64,000 nt of DNA from Acanthornis magna (lineage: Eukaryota; Chordata; Aves; Passeriformes; Acanthizidae), in NCBI GenBank assembly GCA_036785705.1, contig JAWUZG010000331.1:1042068-1106067 (forward strand), read 5' to 3'. The notes below the pieces were generated by a model. The model saw nothing but the letters and a program-made list of their open reading frames with translations. It did not search any database and was not told the origin of the DNA. Below, piece by piece: positions 1 to 13,535 of the stretch. Both the position numbers and the translations under genes were made by a program. Position 1 is the stretch's first letter, and every line of letters begins with the position of its first letter.

Positions 1-560
1 TTTTGCTCAGGTTTGGAAGTGGAGAAGGGCAATTCTTCATTCATCAGCTCCAGACTGCACTGCCTTAGGAACACGGCCCACTCGCCAGGTTTGGCCCACT
101 CGTGGCTCTTCTGGAGGAGGAAGAAAGTGCAATTGCACAATTCCAACCCAAAAGGAATGAAGAGTGGGACAGACAAAACATTCTGTGGAGATACAGGCGT
201 TCAGCTGGGACTGTGGAGGGTTTGGGCTCTTGCCAATTGGATGTGTATCCCTCACTGCAATCTCTGGGCCTGCAGGAGAGTCTCACTCACCTGCCAAAGC
301 AGAAAGCTCCGTCGCTGTGCTTGGAACAGGCTCGTCTGATGCAAAGCTGTCAGAGCAATGGGAGGGCAGAGCAGGCCCAGCCGTGCCCGGGGCTGAGCCC
401 CAGCAGAGCCCTGGCAGAGCCCAGAGCAGCCTCAGCATGCGCAGAGCGCGGCTGGAAGGAGACAAACCAGAAACCGCCCGTCAGCTGAAGGCTCCTGTCC
501 CCCTTGTCCCAAGCGCCCGCAGTGCCCAGGCCATGCTGACTGCGCTCAGAGCTGTGCCCA
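1..560. other. Shared block, no clear gene; right end resembles PIM intron
   Basis: This stretch is nearly identical to 48979-49531. Short open frames on both strands are conserved between the copies but match no family I recognise. The right end (about 440-560) resembles the intron beside the PIM-like kinase exons at 50860-50960, so it may be a kinase intron relic. No kinase exon is visible here. Confidence 0.5.
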
Positions 561-1721
561 ACGGCCGAGCCCCGCGCGCCCCCGGGAGCAGCCCCTGAGT
601 CTGTCCAAACTCGGGAACTTTGCCGTGTTAAGCCCACATCCAGAGGCTTGACTCCGGCACAGTGGCACAGCAATCCCCTCGGCCGCTGCTCTGCACTGGC
701 CCTGCTGTGGCTCAAACACTAGTGGAGCACATTCCCTGTCTCTAGAATTCGGACCCGACCCAAGCGCTGCACTTATGTCTCCAGCATTGCTTTCCAAGGA
801 AAACAGGGCAAGGCAAACTGGGTGTCACTCATGGTATTTTAGAGAGTCTAAAACTTGCTAAGTCACAGATTTCAGGGATGAGATCAATTTGCAATTAATG
901 GCATGGAGAAGCAGTGCATCTTGGAAAAGGGCAACATAGAAATAAATAGATGAAAACACCTTGCATTGGTTCTTTGCATTTTCATTTCACTTCCTGAAAG
1001 CTCTTTCAGTTTTCCAGCAATCTTCTCCACGGTCCTGTTTGCTCTTTTCAAGAACCTTTCCTGGAGAATGAGGTCGAGCTTCTGTCACAAGATGTGCCAC
1101 CAATTACACCTTCTCTTGGCTTTCCACATTGTGTGTGCAGCATGACTTTTGCAGCAAAGCAGAACAAATGATTGTGGAACTTTACAATTTGTCCTTTCTT
1201 TTCCTTGTGGACTGGGGAGTTGTGCCATTGTGGCGTTTTCACTGAAGAAAACAGGAGGAGGTAGCAGGACTTGTTAGGGAATGCAACCGTGCCTGAATTC
1301 AGAGAAAGAATCTCCAGCACACTCTGGGAGCTCCCTGGGCTGGGCTCAGGTTCCACTGGGACTCTGCAGCAGGCTGGGCTCCAACTGGGATCAGCAGCAG
1401 CTGCAAATCCCTCGGGGCATCTCCATTTTATTCTGCTAGGAGCAAGCAATGAAACAAGTCAAGAAGTTGTGGTTTTTCTTTCTCCTGGTGCATTTTTTCA
1501 TTTTATTTGACACTCCAGAGGCAATTTCTGTGATGGCCTCTGTAAGTTGATTCTATTTCAACAGCACCAGCAACAGGGCTGGGGTTGGGCACTGTGAATG
1601 TGGCCTTTGTGGCTTTAATTCTCTTCCACTTAGTGCTCAGGGATTTGTGAGCATTTCAAGATGTGCTAATCATGATGCCTGTGACAAAAATACTGAGTTC
1701 ACTGCCACAAAAGTGCCATAG
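561..1721. other. Unit A-specific sequence, no gene recognised
   Basis: At about 560 the match to unit C breaks off and resumes at 1722 (51860 in C). C has PIM kinase fragments at this place. The sequence here is mixed in composition with only short unsupported frames, the longest being on the - strand at 1048-1449. I see no domain, RNA gene or element ends. Confidence 0.5.
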
Positions 1722-2600
1722 CTAGCAGTGATGGAAAGAGGCAATTGCAGTTGTACTGATAAAATTCAGGTGACAACCAGAAGAGGGGCAACAGCAGTCG
1801 TGATCTCCAGTTCCCAAGGCAAAGGCAACAAGAGCCTCGTGCTGGCACCTCAGGGTGAGTAAAACAGTGCTGCAAACAGTGCTGGAACCCAATGGGTTCT
1901 TTCTCTGAAGGTTGGTTCAGGGCAGCACAGCCGGGCCCTGAGGAATGTTTGGGGGTGGTTGTTGCTCTGCTCCAGAGTTCCCCTGGAGAAACCCCTGGGG
2001 ATGCTGAGGCAGGAGCAGCTGGGAAGGGCTGGCGCTGCTGCTGCTCCTGCCCGGGAGCCGCGGCTGGGCCGGGCCGGCGCCCACTGCGCTGCGGCTCCTG
2101 CTCCTGCCAGAGCCAGGCGGGACTCGGGGACAGCGAATGGACACGGGGGGACAGCAAAGGCCGTGGGGCTGCAGTGATGTTGACGCTCGGGCCAGCGCCA
2201 GCACAGAGCTTGGGCCCCGACATTAACCCTGAGGGGAACCCGGGGGAAAGGCTCCATTTCAGCCTTTCTTTACTCATCGCTGTGAAGGGACCAAAATAAA
2301 AGGAGAACAAGCAGGGCCTGATCCCTTCTCTTTTGGGAGAAGCCCTGAGCCAGTACTGTGAGGGACCATGAGTGACCCTGAGGGACTGTGAGGAGCTGTG
2401 GGTGGCCTTGAGGGGCTGTGAGGAGCAATGAGGAGCCGTGAGTGTCCATGAGGAGCCTCAGCCCTGGCAGGAGGAGGTCCCACCATGTCCCTAGAGCAGC
2501 ACAGCTGTGAAGGGCTGTGAGTGCTGATGTGGTGCCAGAGTGGGCTTGGGGCATCTGGGAGGGGATGAGACCCTTCCCTGGCTCCAAATCACACCAAAAC
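1722..2600. other. GC-rich conserved block with short tandem repeats
   Basis: This block is conserved at 51860-52750. It is GC-rich at 1950-2230, and overlapping frames on both strands there are what such composition gives by chance. A degenerate array built on TGAGGAGC and TGTGAGG words lies at about 2350-2465. C has one more copy of a short unit near 52012. No gene is assigned. Confidence 0.5.
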
Positions 2601-5141
2601 CCCCATTAATATGGCTTTCTGTCTTTAAAATGCACTGGGAAGTTGGAATTGACTGTAAAGCTTAATCCCAACAGGATAAGGAAGGGAATCTTCCCAGTGA
2701 GGTGGCATGCAGCCACTATTAACAATGTGTAAGATTTTCAAGTATAACACTAATAAATAGTACTAATAAGTAATAGTAACCACAATAACAAGAAAAAAGC
2801 CCCAATTCCCAACACACAGCACCACACTAAAAGGACAAACCTCATTTTTCTTTACTGCCTCAAGGCTCACGAGAAATAATTCCATTTACTTTCTGCCCCT
2901 CCAGATAAACGAGGCCATTTTCAGTGTTTAATACAAGCTACAACTGAGGGCAGGGGGAAGAACAGGGAGACATCTCCACTTTCCGTATGAAACCTGGCAG
3001 GTCATGGACAGCTGTTGTGGCACAATCCCTTATCACCAAAAGGCACAACACTGTCAAGTTCTGTCCAGGTGAAGCTTTGCTTCAACAAAGGAAAGTTCCT
3101 GGTTCAGGGTCACCTTCACTGCCCAAGCAGATACCTCAAGATCTAAAACAATGTCTTCCCTAATGCCAGAGTGTAAGCAATCAAGCTTTTTCTTTTCTGC
3201 TGTACACACAAGCTACTCATTAAATACCTGGTGTCTGGAAAACATCCCAACAGATGCACTGATCAGAGTTCTGAGTGCACATTACCCACAACAGGCTCAT
3301 CAGGGAATGACAGTGATCTTACAACTAAGTCACTGTACATGGGAGTGGCTAACTCGGAGCTCAGGATCAAATTCTTTGGGCACTTTTCCCTTGTATTCTT
3401 TGGGCACTTTTCCCACTCCTGCCATTATCCCTATCTCAGCTCACTGCATCTGCAAATTAACAAAAACTCCTTAGTTTGTGTATTTAATGAGACTGTGTTA
3501 GTAATAAATTTCACAGCCGAATTATTGAATATCAGTAATTGTTTCACTGTATATTGAAAAGACATTCATATAAAGCAAGTCACTGTGAAACCACGTGGTG
3601 AGGATCATTCTGGCAAGAACAGCCATTTTTACACACCTATGTACTGTCAGAAGCACAGACCTACAATTCTTCTTGCACCCAGACCACAGGGAAGAGCCTG
3701 GTTCTCCGGGACACATTCCATGGAGCCTGGAGCAGCAGCCCAGTGCCAGAGATCCAGGGACCACAGGGTACAGTGCTGGGAAAGGGCATTTGGCAGCAGC
3801 TCCAAAGGGCCTGGGAAAGCAGAACTCCTGCAAAATTATCTGGGTTGATCTATAAAATACCATTCTGATTCACAGAGATCGACTGAACAGCGCAACACTG
3901 TTAAGAAAGCATTCCTTTATCCCAGGGTGACCTGCCTTGCACACGACCACCTCGGCAGTTTTCTCACGAGTTTCTGGATCCTTTACACTACGACACTTCC
4001 TGAATTCCCCCCCAAAGTCCTGCCCACTCCGTACCTCATCCACATGCACTGTCCATTGTCCGGAGCCACAGCCCCTTTTGGGGGTCAGTTCCATGTTGTG
4101 GCTCTTGACGCGTGCCCAGGTCACACGTGCTGACTTAAGGCTCTCTTATCTTATTGCTGTGAGGCCCTGGCATTCCTCTTTAGTTAGGCACTGTCCTAAC
4201 TTCCTCTTATTTCCTTCATTTAGTGTTCTGGGGAGTGCAGGTCCTTGTAACTGGACCACGGGTGTGCAGTTTTCACTGATCTTCCCAGTCCCTGGTTCTC
4301 TTTGCCCTCAAGCAGTTTCCTGTTACAGACTAACAGGAAGGCAACTGAGCAAAAATAGTTAAACTTATAACTGTGAAGTTACAGTGTTCAAACAGAACTA
4401 CAAAATTCAGCAAAATACCAAATTCTTTGTATAGCTCCTTTCAAAACTTTACATTTGAAATTAGAGGATGAGGTACTTGGCAAAATTTAAAGCAACATGG
4501 AAGGATCCACAGTCCCAGCCTTGGATCCAGCGCCATCTCAGCTGCTGTGAGCTCTGGGGCCGTGGGACGTGTCAGTGTCACACCTGTGTCACAGCCTTTA
4601 CCTGCTCTGGTCCCTCTCACAGGTGGGGTTTTTGGGGTGCCAGGGGCTTGGCAGCCACTTTGGGGCTGGACCAGAGGCTGCAGCAGCTGAGGGTGGGGCA
4701 GTGACCGCCCCACCTACGCAGAACTTGCCCTGTCCCCCCAAACACACACTCCAGATGTTTGGGGCCATTCATCATTTCTCTGCTCTCCAGCACTGAGGCA
4801 ACAGACTCTGGGTACAGCTCGGAGCTCGTGCCCAGGGCAACCACCCCAGCAACAGAGCTCCATGGAGCTGCTCTCATGAACCCCCAAGAACTGGGGAGTA
4901 CCCCAAAACCTCCTCCAAAATGTGGGTTGCCCCAAAACACCTTCAGGAATGTGGAATATCCAAAAACACACTCAGGAACACGTTCCCCCTCCCTCCATCA
5001 TTGCCAGCCTTTGGCTGTCTCATTCCAGACCCTGCCTCATTCGCTCTCCCAATCCACACCCCAATCCATCCCACCCCTCTTGGACTCCAAGGACCCCTTC
5101 CCAAACCCTATTTCCCCCATTCCACCCCTCCCAAACCCCCT
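2601..5141. other. No gene recognised; non-coding block conserved in unit C
   Basis: The whole stretch recurs at 52750-55407. Frames at 3151-3557 (+) and 3870-4124 (-) persist in both copies but differ by scattered amino-acid changes and match no family I know. A short direct repeat of TTCTTTGGGCACTTTTCCC lies at about 3373-3417. C has about 135 bases, including a GA microsatellite (54738-54775), that A lacks near 4500. Confidence 0.5.
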
Positions 5142-5777
5142 TGTGATAAATGAGTGAATGATAAATGCTGGCTTTCGCATATATGAATTTAACATTTACA
5201 AGTGATAATATACTGTGTAAAAAATAGTGTTAAGAGAAAATATAATTAAGTAGAAACAAGGTTGGAGTGAATTGTAACTTCGAAATAGTTAATATGTTAG
5301 AAAATGTAATAATAAATACATGGTAATAAATGTCTTTTAAGTTGATAAAACACAGAGCTGGGGATCAAGACATGTTAAAGAAACAAAGAAGATAACCACA
5401 GGCATCCCAGGAAGTCTGTTCTCTTGACTCACACCTCCCAAAGGAACTGTCACCTAGAAATTAAATTGGAACTCAGGAAACATCGATGGGAGGATTTCTG
5501 CCTTCAGTTCTGAGGCAATCCAGAGGGTCCGAGACTCCAAGACAGGCGCTGCGCTAGCAGAAGGGGGCAAGGATTGGAGTGGGGGAGTTGGGTGAAGTGT
5601 AAATTTCCTTCTAGGCTTAATGAATATGTAACAACTAGAGAAAGTACTTAAGTTCACAGTAAAATGAATGGATTGCGCCTCTGGCAAAATTGCTAAGTGT
5701 CCAACTGTTTTTGCCTTTGCTCTATAAATAAATGTTCCAGATGATGTTGCTAAAAATTCAGCTTGTGAATTCATTCA
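5142..5777 (+). repeat. Probable solo LTR
   Basis: This is an AT-rich segment of about 640 bp inside C-rich surroundings. It begins TGTGATAAATG and ends GTGAATTCATTCA, so it has TG...CA ends, and a polyadenylation-type AATAAA lies about 50 bases before the end (near 5727). The same element with the same flanks is at 55408-56045, so it predates the A/C duplication. I could not make out a clear target-site duplication, and the exact left end is uncertain. Confidence 0.5.
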
Positions 5778-6192
5778 TAGGACCATCCCTACCATCCTGC
5801 CCCACCCCATGCCCATCTCACCCCTCCTGATCTGCATCCCACTTCACCACATCCCCTTCCAACCCCATTCCACCCTCAGGGGCTGTGGAATCCAGGAATT
5901 TTGGGCTGGCATTGAGTAGGTTGCAGTGGCACTGAGTGGTTTTGAAGTGACAGATTGATCCCTCTTGTATTTAGGAGTGCAAAGCAATGGAGAAAACTAC
6001 ACCAAAAACCCCCAAAGCCCCCAAATCCTCTCAAATATTTCTCCAAATCCCAGATTCCCCCCAAACACTAGTAAAGAGGGAGGCTTTAGATGTCTTTGAT
6101 CAATTTGTTAATTTTTATCACAATTTTGTGTGTTTTGAATAAATGAAAGAAAATCAAAAGAAAATTGAGGCAAAAAAAAAGAAAAAGAATCA

Positions 6193-7254
<1,062 letters not shown>

Positions 7255-8237
7255 AGCTTTCCCCAGCACGGGATGGCCTCAGGGCTGATGTCAGACACAG
7301 CCGGGATGGGAACGCCAAAGAACAGGAGGAGGAGGGGGTAGGCGAGGAGGAGGAGGGACAGAAGAGGAGGGACCCCTCGTGGGGAGGAGAGATGGAGGAG
7401 GAGAAGCGGGAGGAAGAGGAGGGATCAAGGGGGTGGAGCAGCAAGAGAAGCAGCAAAAGGAGCTGCCACGTGCGTCCATCGCTCTCTTTGTCCGCAGCCC
7501 TCGGCCCCGGGAGCATCGCCCCCCGCATCCCGCAGGTGACCGGGCAGGGGGAGCTCGCCCCAGAGATCTTGTGCGGTCCGTGAGGTTCTTTTTGGGAGAG
7601 GGGGGGTGGATTTTTGGTCCTTGTAGGACTCCAGAACCGAGCCCCAAATATCTTTGGTTGTTCCTGGGAGGGTTTTGGGGATTTTTCTTTGTGGGAGAGG
7701 GGGCGGATGTTTGGATGTTGCAGGACTCCAAATGTGAGTCGCAAATGGCCCTGGGGGGATATTGGGGAGTCCCCGGCACGCGGGTTTTTGGGGGCTCCCA
7801 GTGGCGGCTGTCGGGAGAAGTGGGATGGGGTGGGATGGGGCCCGGGCAGGGTGGGATGTGGATTGGGGTGTGGGCTGAAGTGTGGGGGAGGGGGATGGGT
7901 GGGCTGGGGCCTGGGATGAGGCAGCCGAAGGTTGGGGGTGCTGAAGGCGGGGGGACCCCAGTCCTTCGGGGCTTGCGGGGTATCGGCCACCTGTGAGGTA
8001 GTTTTGGGGTAGCCCTAATCCTTCGGGGGTGGCAGTGGCAGCGGGGGACACGTGTCTCCGGCAGCTCTGGAGCCCAGCTGCGCCCCCCTGGGCCCCAGCG
8101 GCGGCGGGAGCGGAATTTGGGGAGGGGGAGGTGTGGGGCGGGCAGGCCGGGCCCCCCCGCTGGGCGCTGTCCCGTTGGGGCCGAGTGCGGGGGGAGCTGT
8201 CCCGCGGGGCCCGGCCCTGCCCGGGCACGGCTGATGC
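7255..8237 (+). other. GC-rich upstream segment with exon-like element
   Basis: This is the left end of palindrome arm A (matching 40590-41545 reversed) and also matches 57510-58487. It has a purine-rich GGA tract (7320-7440). Bases 7498-7535 sit between CAG and GTGACC in the same way as the leader exon at 15479-15519. Beyond lies a G-rich stretch and then the segment repeated at 14044-14680. ERV1 interrupts the right end after GGCTGATGC. Confidence 0.5.
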
Positions 8238-8733
8238 TGATTCGCCCCAAGCAGGCCCAGAGACACTTCAGAGACAAACTCAGAGCAGTGAGTATTTGCT
8301 TTATTCGGCGCGCTGGGTGTGGGGGATCGCTCCTCCAAACACACACACCCCAGCTCTTCCAGCATACCATGTTATGGGTAACATTCGTGAATATTCATCA
8401 CATTCCCTAGGATAGGAGTGGTTATACAAATAATTTCTCAGAAATCATTAATATCATTAGCATGTGTGCCACGCATGCGCTTTGTGTCCTGGTGATCTTT
8501 GGGGGTCTTTTTGTGATGAAGATCTGTAGTCTTCATCACAGTGCACTTTTCACCTTTCTCTCTGGAGCATGTGCAGTCCTTGGTGGGATGATTTAGCATT
8601 TCTGTGCTGGCCTCAAACAGGTTCTTGTCCCTCTTGACAAGATTAAGGGAATTCTGTTTTCTTAGGTTTTAGAATTTACGTATTCTGTCTCTCAATAGTT
8701 AACTTGAGTTACCTATGGACTACCCGTTTCTCT
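8238..8733 (-). repeat. ERV1-A 3' LTR
   Basis: On the + strand this LTR begins TGATTCGCCCC directly after host GGCTGATGC and ends near TACCCGTTTCT. It pairs with 13536-14043 and with both ERV1 LTRs in unit B. Reading - strand, AATAAA lies shortly before the end. The first bases of the LTR on the element strand have drifted from the TGAGAAACGG seen in unit B. Confidence 0.85.
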
Positions 8734-8779
8734 AGCCCCCCTTTTTTTCTTGGTCATTTGTAATTCCTTACAAATCTTG

Positions 8780-8985
8780 TATGTCACAAAAGTAAGTATC
8801 TTTCTTTAGCTTACGTCTAAGTTTGTACTTTTGCCATTGAGCATAACCATCGCGATTCCAAGTACATAATATGTCACAACAATGACTACTAATACAGACA
8901 GTAAATAACAATGCAGGAATACAAATGACTATTACAAACAATTGTTTTAGCCTGGATAAGTTGTATAACCATGCTGTAAGTCTGT
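8780..8985 (-). pseudogene. ERV1-A env-like hydrophobic remnant
   Basis: The segment between the RNase H frame and the polypurine tract encodes a hydrophobic stretch followed by a cysteine-rich, then basic tail. It matches the 66-codon frame at 39847-40047 in unit B but is frameshifted near its start here. The place next to the 3' LTR suggests the end of an envelope transmembrane subunit. The identity is not proven. Confidence 0.4.
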
Positions 8986-9086
8986 CCTATACCTTTTTTA
9001 ACTCTTAAGAAGTGTCATTTGAGGTGATCTAATGCAATGTTCACTTTGGATAAATAGTTTTATGACTATGAGTATTTTATTCTAGC

Positions 9087-9970
9087 CTATCTATCTGTTC
9101 TTACTTGTCCCTTCTCTTCTTGTTTGTAATTTAAATCATTAGTGTTGTATGGTGGGGGTTTCTTACCTATAAGGGTGCTAGAAGGGATTAAAGCTAGGGC
9201 ATGAATTTGAACCCCACCAGCCACTGCCTTTGCTGTTTTGTCTGCCATAGCATTTCCCAGTTCAGGGATGGTGTTACCCTGGGAGTGCCCTTTACAGTGC
9301 ATTATAGCCACTCTTGAAGGTTTTAGCACTGCTTCCAGCAACTGTAAGATTTCACTAGCATGCATGATTTCTTTCTTCTGTGAGGTTAATAAACCGCTCT
9401 CTTTCCAAATAGCTCCGTGAGCATGTACAACCCCAAAAGCATACCTTGAATCAGTCCAAATGTTGACAGGCTTTCCTTTGGCTGATGCCAGGGCTCGAGT
9501 TAGGGCTATTATCTCAGCCTTTTGAGCAGATGTCCCCACAGGTAACGGTTTTGCCTCAATGACAGCATCTGTGGTTGTAATTGCATACCCAGCAAGGCGC
9601 TTACCATTTTTGACAGAACTGCTTCCATCAGTGTACCAGTTTTTCACATTTTCCAGCGGAGAGTCCTTTAGCTGGAGTCAATGCAGTCATGCTGTACAGG
9701 CTCCTCAGTAACTCTGCCCTGGAGGTAAGCTGCTGGATTTAAGATGTTGCTTATTTGGATACTCACATCCTCTGATTCTGCTAGGACAGCTTGATATCCG
9801 AGAAAGCAAGATGGGGTTAACCAGTGATTTCCTTTCTGCGTGAGCACTGCTGACACTGTATGAGCACAGCTGCCACTGCATGGAGGCAGGTGGGCCATCC
9901 TCAGCTGACCACATCCAATTGCTTGGAGAAATAAGCCACTGGCCTTTTGTAGGGTCCCAGCTTCTGTGCT
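9087..9970 (-). pseudogene. ERV1-A pol: RT connection and RNase H
   Basis: The frame at 9087-9647 (186 codons) carries RNase H signatures in order: WYTDGSS, AEIIALT, TDSRYAF, and a late GN..AD, with a HCKGHS loop. That is the complete acidic set of a retroviral RNase H. Upstream (9648-9970) the RT connection region is readable but broken between frames, with SKQLD recognisable in one of them. The RNase H frame itself is open, unlike the unit B copy, which has an in-frame stop. No integrase follows it, so the element could not have been autonomous in this form. Confidence 0.85.
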
Positions 9971-10111
9971 AAAAGTCCCAGTGTCAGTCTTTCCTTCTCA
10001 TGTGGGAACAACAGAAAAGGTTTAGTGACAAACTGCCTCCTTCTTGTTGTTTCCCAAGGCTCTCTCTCTCCCCTGCTAGTTCATATCCCAGATATGTAAC
10101 TCTCTGGAGGG

Positions 10112-10351
10112 CTAACTGAACTTTTTAGGAGAGACTTTATATTGACTTAGTCCCAGAACATTTAAAAGACTTACAGTCTTCACGGGTAGGTCATCAACAT
10201 ACTGCCGAAGTGTACTTTCTTCAAGTGGTGGTGTCCAGTCTTCTAGTTTTTTTAACTCCTTGATCTCTAAACATCGTGGGGCTATTTTTGGATCCTTGTG
10301 GCAATACAGTCCATGTAAATTGGCTTTTTCTCCCTGTTTTGGGGTTTTCAA
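10112..10351 (-). pseudogene. ERV1-A reverse transcriptase fragment (YVDD)
   Basis: A 79-codon - strand frame contains QYVDDL, the catalytic RT motif (codons at about 10190-10201), and then a GLSQYKVSPKK segment typical of the region just after it. Only the palm neighbourhood is present and the flanking parts are out of frame. The same fragment, with the same frame limits, is at 38469-38708 in unit B. Confidence 0.8.
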
Positions 10352-10854
10352 AAATTTCCTGACTGCTTTTAGCTAATGGCAGACAAAAGAAAGCATCTTT
10401 TACATTTAAAACTTCACTGACACTGGCTGCGGCCCTTCCAGCAGTTTAATAACCACTGGGGAGGCTTGTTTTGATTTCTTTGGAATTTTAACATCCCATA
10501 AACTTTAAGGGTCTTAAAAAGCTGGCATTTTTGTTTTCCCTGTGGCCTTAATATTTTGGGCATGATCATTGTCCTGCCCCGATATAGTTTTCAGGCTCTT
10601 AGGAGCACATACAGCTCTGCTGTTTGAGCTGACTATGTGGGTGGCAACCTCCCCCTTCTTTTTACTTTTTTCTTATTAATGATACTGTATTTTTCAAATT
10701 GTTTTTCTTCTATCACTCTTGAAGACTCACTAACAAACACATTCTATCTGCCAGGCCAGGGAGTGCCCTGCAAAATCTTCCTTAGCCTGGCTTTGGAGAT
10801 CTATCAGCTGAATGCTGTCATGGGTTTCTGCCCAGCCCCCACTCTCCAGGGCTG

Positions 10855-11190
10855 CTTAAACAGGAGGCTGGGTCAAAACTGCCCTTATTTCTTAATTCTA
10901 AATTCTCTTGTTCTACTAAACCAGATTCATCATACTGTAATAACCGAGCACTGGTTATCCACCTGGACCGTTTTTTTTTTTTCTCCAGTCAACAAAGCTT
11001 CTACTTAGTGTGAAACTTTTAACAATTAGATATCTTTTTATCATTAGCCTTCGGCCCTCTGTTACCATCAAGGCAGTGGCTGCACAGCTTTGCAGACAAT
11101 GAATAGCCTCTGGCTACATTCTGAGACATCTTGAGACAGTGAGTTGCTTTTGGCTACTGGATCTAGCAACTTAGAAAAATAAGCAACAGG
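10855..11190 (-). pseudogene. Out-of-order RT-connection-like segment in ERV1-A
   Basis: The nucleotide sequence is clearly homologous to 25940-26265 of ERV2, where it encodes an RT connection region. Here it lies upstream of the YVDD fragment, while ERV1's own connection region lies downstream at 9648-9970. The element therefore has two copies of this pol part in the wrong order. Unit B shares it (about 37640-37985). Confidence 0.65.
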
Positions 11191-13512
11191 CTACTGCATT
11201 CTCCAAAAGCAACTGCCAAATTCCCCAAAGCATGGGGAAACAACACTTAGCAGGGTATCTTCCCCCCACCTTTGGTGGGATTTCTAGCAGACAGAGCAGA
11301 AAGAAGAAAGCATACTGGAATTCATATGAATGGTAACTGCTATCTTAAATTTTAAAGCGTCTTTCTGTTGCAGAGCCCAAAGCTCAGCAGACTGGTTTAT
11401 GATTTCTAGTCAGTATCTCCCTTCTGTGGGGCTTAGCATTCCTAAACGCTAGACAAACAAATATGCATGTAACAACAGCAGTTAGAAATGTGACAATCAC
11501 CAATAGAACTTTCTTGGTCTTAGCACTTTGTTAGAATAGCCAGCTATCCTTTTGAAACCTTTAATTTTAAAGATAATTTATTTTTTTGTCCGATTTAGCC
11601 GTTGTTTTATGTGCATGTGTTAAAAGGGTACCACCTTCCCTCCTTTTTTGCTTACTCACCCTTTTGCATCCGAAGCCGTACCTGTTACAATCATTACAAG
11701 GTTCTGTTAGGATAGCTGACTGATCTAGGAACAGCATTGTTGGTAATACTGTTTTGGAAATACAAAAAAACCATTTTTGTGTTAATGGATTAACTGTTTC
11801 ACAGATCTCAGTTGCAAGGGCAGTCAGTGGTTCTTCTTGCTTCTGTGGCTTGAGTGGCTCCTTGTCTTACATCTGCATACACTTGAACATTCAAAGGTGT
11901 TAATGCTATTAAAAAAACTTGCACAATGATAACACAAGCTAGCGTGGGGAGAAGGATGTGTTTTTGCTTCTTTCACCCCCCCCCCCTTTTGGAAATTCCT
12001 ATATTTTCCCTTAGCTAGTTTTATTTTGCAACAGAACCAGTTTTGTCACCCTTCTCTGCAATTAGGCAGAGCTTGATTTTGAGGGAGAGATATCATTCAC
12101 ACACCTTCCCTTCAGCAGTGTCAATTTGCATTTCTAAGGCAACTTCTCTGCGTGAAATGCCTGAAATGCCTTGGTCAAGCAAGCACACACAAGAAAGATC
12201 CAAAACAATACTCAATCAAACATCTAAAAGTTATGTTTTAACACTTTCGTAGCAAATTACTCTTAGTTTACAGGCGTCCCCGAATTGATTTGCATTGATT
12301 TTCTCTGCCGGCGCTTACACAAACTAACTACACACACGAGGACACATGCATTCAAAGAAAAAAAACTCAGAAGCACTTGAACAAACTTTGCTCAAAAAAA
12401 AAACCCATTCCCAGTAACTTAGGCAGGAGACTTTATCTCCAAAATACCTAGCAATTGCATTTTAACCCAAGCAGGAGACTTTAAGATCACACATCCCAAC
12501 AGACTTTTCTGGGTTATTTTCTTGCTTTCTGATGATCCCATCCTTTATCTGTCTGTTCTCTCTCCCTTCTTCAAGGCAAACCTTTCTGCTCGTCTCTTCC
12601 CTCTCTTTTCTACAAAGTTACATTTCTCACTTCTTTCTTACACACAAACTTTCCTGCAGGTCCACAGTTTTCTCTTTATTTTCTTGCACGTCCACAAAGC
12701 CACACTACTCTTAATATTATCTACACCTTCATTCTTCCCAAGTTCTTTTCTAGTCTGATACCAAGCTCTCTCCTCCAGCAGCTTGGACACCACACACTCC
12801 TTTGAGTCACTTCCTCTCACAATTAATACAACCACTCCAAGTTCAAGCCTGACAACTGTTTCCACACACTAAACACAGGATTTAAAAAGGGAAATCAAAT
12901 GGAGCTATGTTAGAGAGGTGTTGGGGGTCTGGATGTTCTCAATTTACTAGCTAAAACCTTTCTCCTTCAATAATACAGTCTGCCCCCACCAGATACTCCA
13001 AACCAACGGTTTATATATGTTTTACACTCATTCACTCTTTGCCAATCACTTTGCTTTTCCCTGGCCGTTTCTGCCGCCAGATAACAGAACCGCAGGTAGA
13101 GCTCCACATTCACTTCGTGTTCAGAACAGGTCTCATTCGTTCTCACTCGTACAGTAACAACATAAGGACAGACAACACAGAAGTAGCAGTGCAATGGTGC
13201 ACTACAGCGTCTAACCCTGGGGTCCAATCCCTTAAAGGTACCTTTCCTGACAGTGGGGTCCAACCCCTGGGGGATTCAGCCCCTGCCCGGGACTAATTTT
13301 GGGAGACCCAGTCTCGACCCACCCTCAGGGACTTGTACCCCAGACCTGCAGGTATTTTTTTTTTTTTTTAATAGCAAATACTTTAATTTGGTGCAGATGG
13401 TCCTTGGTCTGCCCCCGCCGTGAGCCAAAGGACAGCTGAGCTCCCCCTGAAAATTCAGGGTCGCGACTGGGAGGTCTGCTTACCCCTGGATCCGGCAGCC
13501 GAGCAGAGTTAG
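11191..13512 (-). pseudogene. ERV1-A leader and degenerate gag region
   Basis: This is the expected place for leader, gag and protease, but no capsid or zinc-knuckle motif could be read. The longest - strand frame (12638-12865) is basic and lysine-rich at its end. The part from about 12380 to 13535 is missing from the unit B copy. Runs of C (11979) and A (12356-12404) suggest decay. Confidence 0.5.
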
Positions 13513-13532
13513 GGTCCCATCTGGAGGTGCCA
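13513..13532 (-). other. ERV1-A primer-binding-like site
   Basis: Three bases inside the 5' LTR the - strand reads TGGCACCTCCAGATGGGACC. The TGG start and the distance fit a tRNA primer-binding site. I could not match it with confidence to a particular tRNA. It was lost from unit B with the leader. Confidence 0.55.
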
Positions 13533-13535
13533 ATT

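Noticed and set aside
3151..3557. Pair of overlapping 107-108 codon frames conserved in C
   Set aside because: No domain, no splice context, and the surrounding non-coding DNA is equally conserved, so conservation reflects recent duplication.
10637..11008. 123-codon + strand frame with a hydrophobic start (also 37719-38183, - strand)
   Set aside because: It is antisense to the ERV1 pol remnants and overlaps the RT-connection homology.
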